Source: Paracyclopina nana (Eukaryota > Arthropoda > Copepoda > Cyclopoida > Cyclopettidae). From it: a DNA stretch of 64,000 nt. This document shows positions 61,601 to 64,000 of the stretch, one piece after another. Numbering within the stretch: the first letter of the stretch is position 1; every line of letters begins with the position of its first letter. The notes under the pieces were generated by a model. That model was not told where the DNA came from and did no database searches. It saw only the letters and a program-made list of their open reading frames with translations. The translations under genes and the position numbers were made by a program. The stretch lies in NCBI GenBank assembly GCA_019096065.1, contig JAGUCH010000008.1, positions 6,143,001-6,207,000 on the forward strand. The letters run 5' to 3'.

Positions 61601-64000
61601 AGGGGATCGTCTGTGATTCACCATAAAAAAGGTGATAGCTTCAATGTTCCTCCTTCATCTAGTTAAGTTGGCTGCTGCTGCTGCTGTCTCCCCTCACAAA
61701 AGTTAGCTGAGCAAAGCTAAGACAGTTTTATTGTCTTTTGTACAAGTAGCAATGTCATGCACTATAGGACAGCTTGCAGGAGCCGCAGCAACCCCCCTGA
61801 AAAGGGGCAATAAAACAACACGACACTCCTCAAACCATTTCGAAGAAAACTATGCTTTATGTAAAGTACATGGTTTGAATTTCATTAACTTGCTATATCC
61901 CCTTTCTAAGGGTGTGTGAACTTCTTTGGATACTTCTTTGCAGCTCCATCTTTAGGCTTGTCTAGTTTTTTTGAAAGCAAAAAATCTGCACGCTTGCAGT
62001 TTGAATTATAAAAATATGCTGAATATGAGTTAAGTGTAAAGTGCTTCTTCAATCCATCTATGCAAAACGAGCAACGCATGGTCGATGTTTGCTTTGCTAG
62101 AAAGCCTTTTTGCCCATTGAAATGATCAAAAGAAGGACTTGACATTTCATTGAGGTGGCAAAGAAAGCTCAACTCATTAAAGCCTTTGTGATCTTTGCTC
62201 AACTTTTTGATGGGAATGTTTTAGCCCTCAAGTGTCCCCCAAGTACCACTGCATTCAATCCATTAAGATCTGAAGACAAATAATGTCAGGAAGTTCTCAT
62301 TAAGGTTTTGCGTCAAGTTATTGGGAGAACAGCAGTAGTAGCAGTCATGTTAAAAGGCAGCACAAAGTGGCCAGATGATGACTTACAGAAAGTCCCCTCA
62401 AGCAATTTGCTTTTGATGACTGACAAAGGCCTTGAGTCAGCAGCCTTTTCATCCATATGGCAGTGGTCTTCAATTACTGGTCCTGACTTCCTAGATAAAT
62501 AATCTGTTTCCTTCATCTCCTGCTTTTGCTGCTGTCAACATTGACTCAAAACTGTATTTAACTTCTGCTACCTCTGTTCTACTAAAGGCATTGCTCTAAA
62601 GGATACCCTATTTTAGTTTTGTCTTCTCAGAAAATGAATTTCTCTCAGTATTGTCAAGACTTTCTGGTAGCTCTGTTTTATTGAAGTTGTTACTCAAAAG
62701 AGAAGGGCCTGGACCAACAGTCTCTTTTTGGACAAAGCATACCTATTTCACTCACTAAGATAATTGCATCCCTATTTCTGGTCAAAGCTGAGTTGGATTT
62801 TTTTCAGAAATAGAATGGCATGAATATAGGACATTTTTAGTGGTAAAGCATACACTTTTTCTTTGGTGAGCTGATAGAGAGGATTCCTGTGGAGGCTTAA
62901 TCATTACAGATGTGGTCAGCTGGATGTGACAGAATGAAAACATGTTTATTTCCATTGGAGCCTTAAGTGCCACCATGCATGTCATGCTGAGAATGACTTT
63001 CCATTAATGGCATCATCATAATGATTCTATTAACCCTTTTTTCCGGAATATTCACCAATTGCATTCACATTTCAAATACATGGCATTTCCTCGCCAGCAT
63101 CAAAATAAGGCTTTTTCTGGCCAGCTTATTAGATAAGCTGTCACTCTACACATGGATCTGTCAAAGAAGCTATCATGTCTTCTTGTTGAACCCACGTTGA
63201 TAATAAACTCATTATGCAGGAGCCAACCCCATACTCAGCACAGTGGGGGCAAAACCTCCAAGCAAAACTGCATTAAAGTATTGCCAGGGGGTGGAGCTTA
63301 ATTTGGCTTGATCCAATTTTCAGCTATCAAAGGGGCCATTATTGGCTTCCTTTTAAAAGTTGCCATACCTACCACTGTGAGAGTGCAGAGTGCGCACCAC
63401 AGTTGACCCTCTTACAGCTGAATATTATTGAGATTATTACCGCAGCACAGAAAGGTCTCCCTCACCAGGGTGTCACAGATATTAGATGTGGAAAGCTTTC
63501 TGTCCCCTCCCCATACACAACTGCACTGATGATGATGCTTTATTGCAAAAATTGATGTTTGTTGACCTCATGGAAAATTGATAATTGGCTTATTCAGCTC
63601 GCATCTCCTACATTCTTCTCCCTTGGGAGATTCGCAATTCATTGTCCAAACGAGCTGAGCAGTAACCCTAAGCTTGTTGTCGTAGTACTCATCGATAAGT
63701 TGAGCAAAGATCACCCGAGTTAAACTGCACTGAGCTTTCTTGGTCGTCCCTGCACAATCTTTTTACCTACCAAGGCTCATTTCTATGTTTTGAAAGGCTC
63801 TTGATAGGATTAGTAATTGACATTTGCAATTACCTTAAACGAAGGACTTGAAGTGTAGGCTGAAAATGTATGGACTTAAAGAGTTGACTGAAAATGTGGT
63901 CTTAAGTGTGACTTTAAGGCATGGATTTCATGAGTGGACTTAAGGTGTGTACTAAAGGGCTGCATGTACGTAGTTCACAACCATAGGAATAAGAACGGAC
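58681..64000. other. Gene-free stretch to the window end
   Basis: AT-rich with small unrecognised frames (for example 98 aa at 61906-62202 minus, 64 aa at 62308-62502). A short GCT-repeat run lies near 61671. The last 150 bp (63840-63965) show a loose repetition of GGACTTAA / CTGAAAATGT words. Confidence 0.35.

Noticed and set aside
61906..62202. 98-aa Cys/His-containing minus-strand ORF as a transposase fragment
   Set aside because: The spacing of Cys and His does not match a zinc-finger pattern I know, and there are no inverted repeats around it.

Overview
The window is nuclear DNA from an invertebrate animal. It is AT-rich. Genes are split by spliceosomal introns of about 50-64 nt (GT-AG, with one GC-AG), and the gene content is metazoan: an axonemal outer-arm dynein heavy chain, a Tudor-domain protein, TRMT11 and an SLC37 transporter. 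The dynein implies motile cilia or flagella. The phylum cannot be fixed from sequence alone. All exon models were built by hand from splice sites, reading phase and family knowledge, without transcript data.

Layout. Positions 1-14.6 kb hold no gene I can recognise. They contain two minisatellites (22-bp and 18-bp units), a 702-bp element with 132-bp inverted arms, two copies of a Tourist-like MITE and a near-perfect 145-bp hairpin. A small five-exon Ig-domain membrane protein lies on the minus strand at 14651-15729. A two-exon, membrane-anchored FkbM-type methyltransferase lies on the minus strand at 16857-18665. A 903-bp DNA transposon with 8-bp target-site duplications, foldback-like inverted repeats and a broken OTU-protease ORF sits at 20121-21023. 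The stretch 21-26 kb is featureless.

The gene-dense core is 26.1-49.0 kb. It starts with an 18-exon DNAH9/11/17-type dynein heavy chain (4506 aa) on the plus strand. A tight same-strand trio follows: a Tudor/coiled-coil protein (629 aa), a BtpA-family protein (276 aa) and TRMT11 (463 aa), separated by only 81 and 97 nt. An SLC37 sugar-phosphate exchanger (551 aa, 11 exons) is convergent with TRMT11, and one of its introns carries a decayed copy of the TRMT11 3' end.

From 49 to 64 kb there is no recognised gene. There is a CpG-rich block near 52.0-52.3 kb, then a plausible signal-peptide first exon at 53527-53608 with phase-matched candidate exons downstream, and a 19-bp minisatellite at 58.1-58.7 kb.

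The proteins do not form one pathway. The most unusual items are the OTU/foldback transposon, the compact gene trio with splice acceptors abutting the start codons, the TRMT11 fragment inside the SLC37 intron and the small Ig-domain membrane protein.
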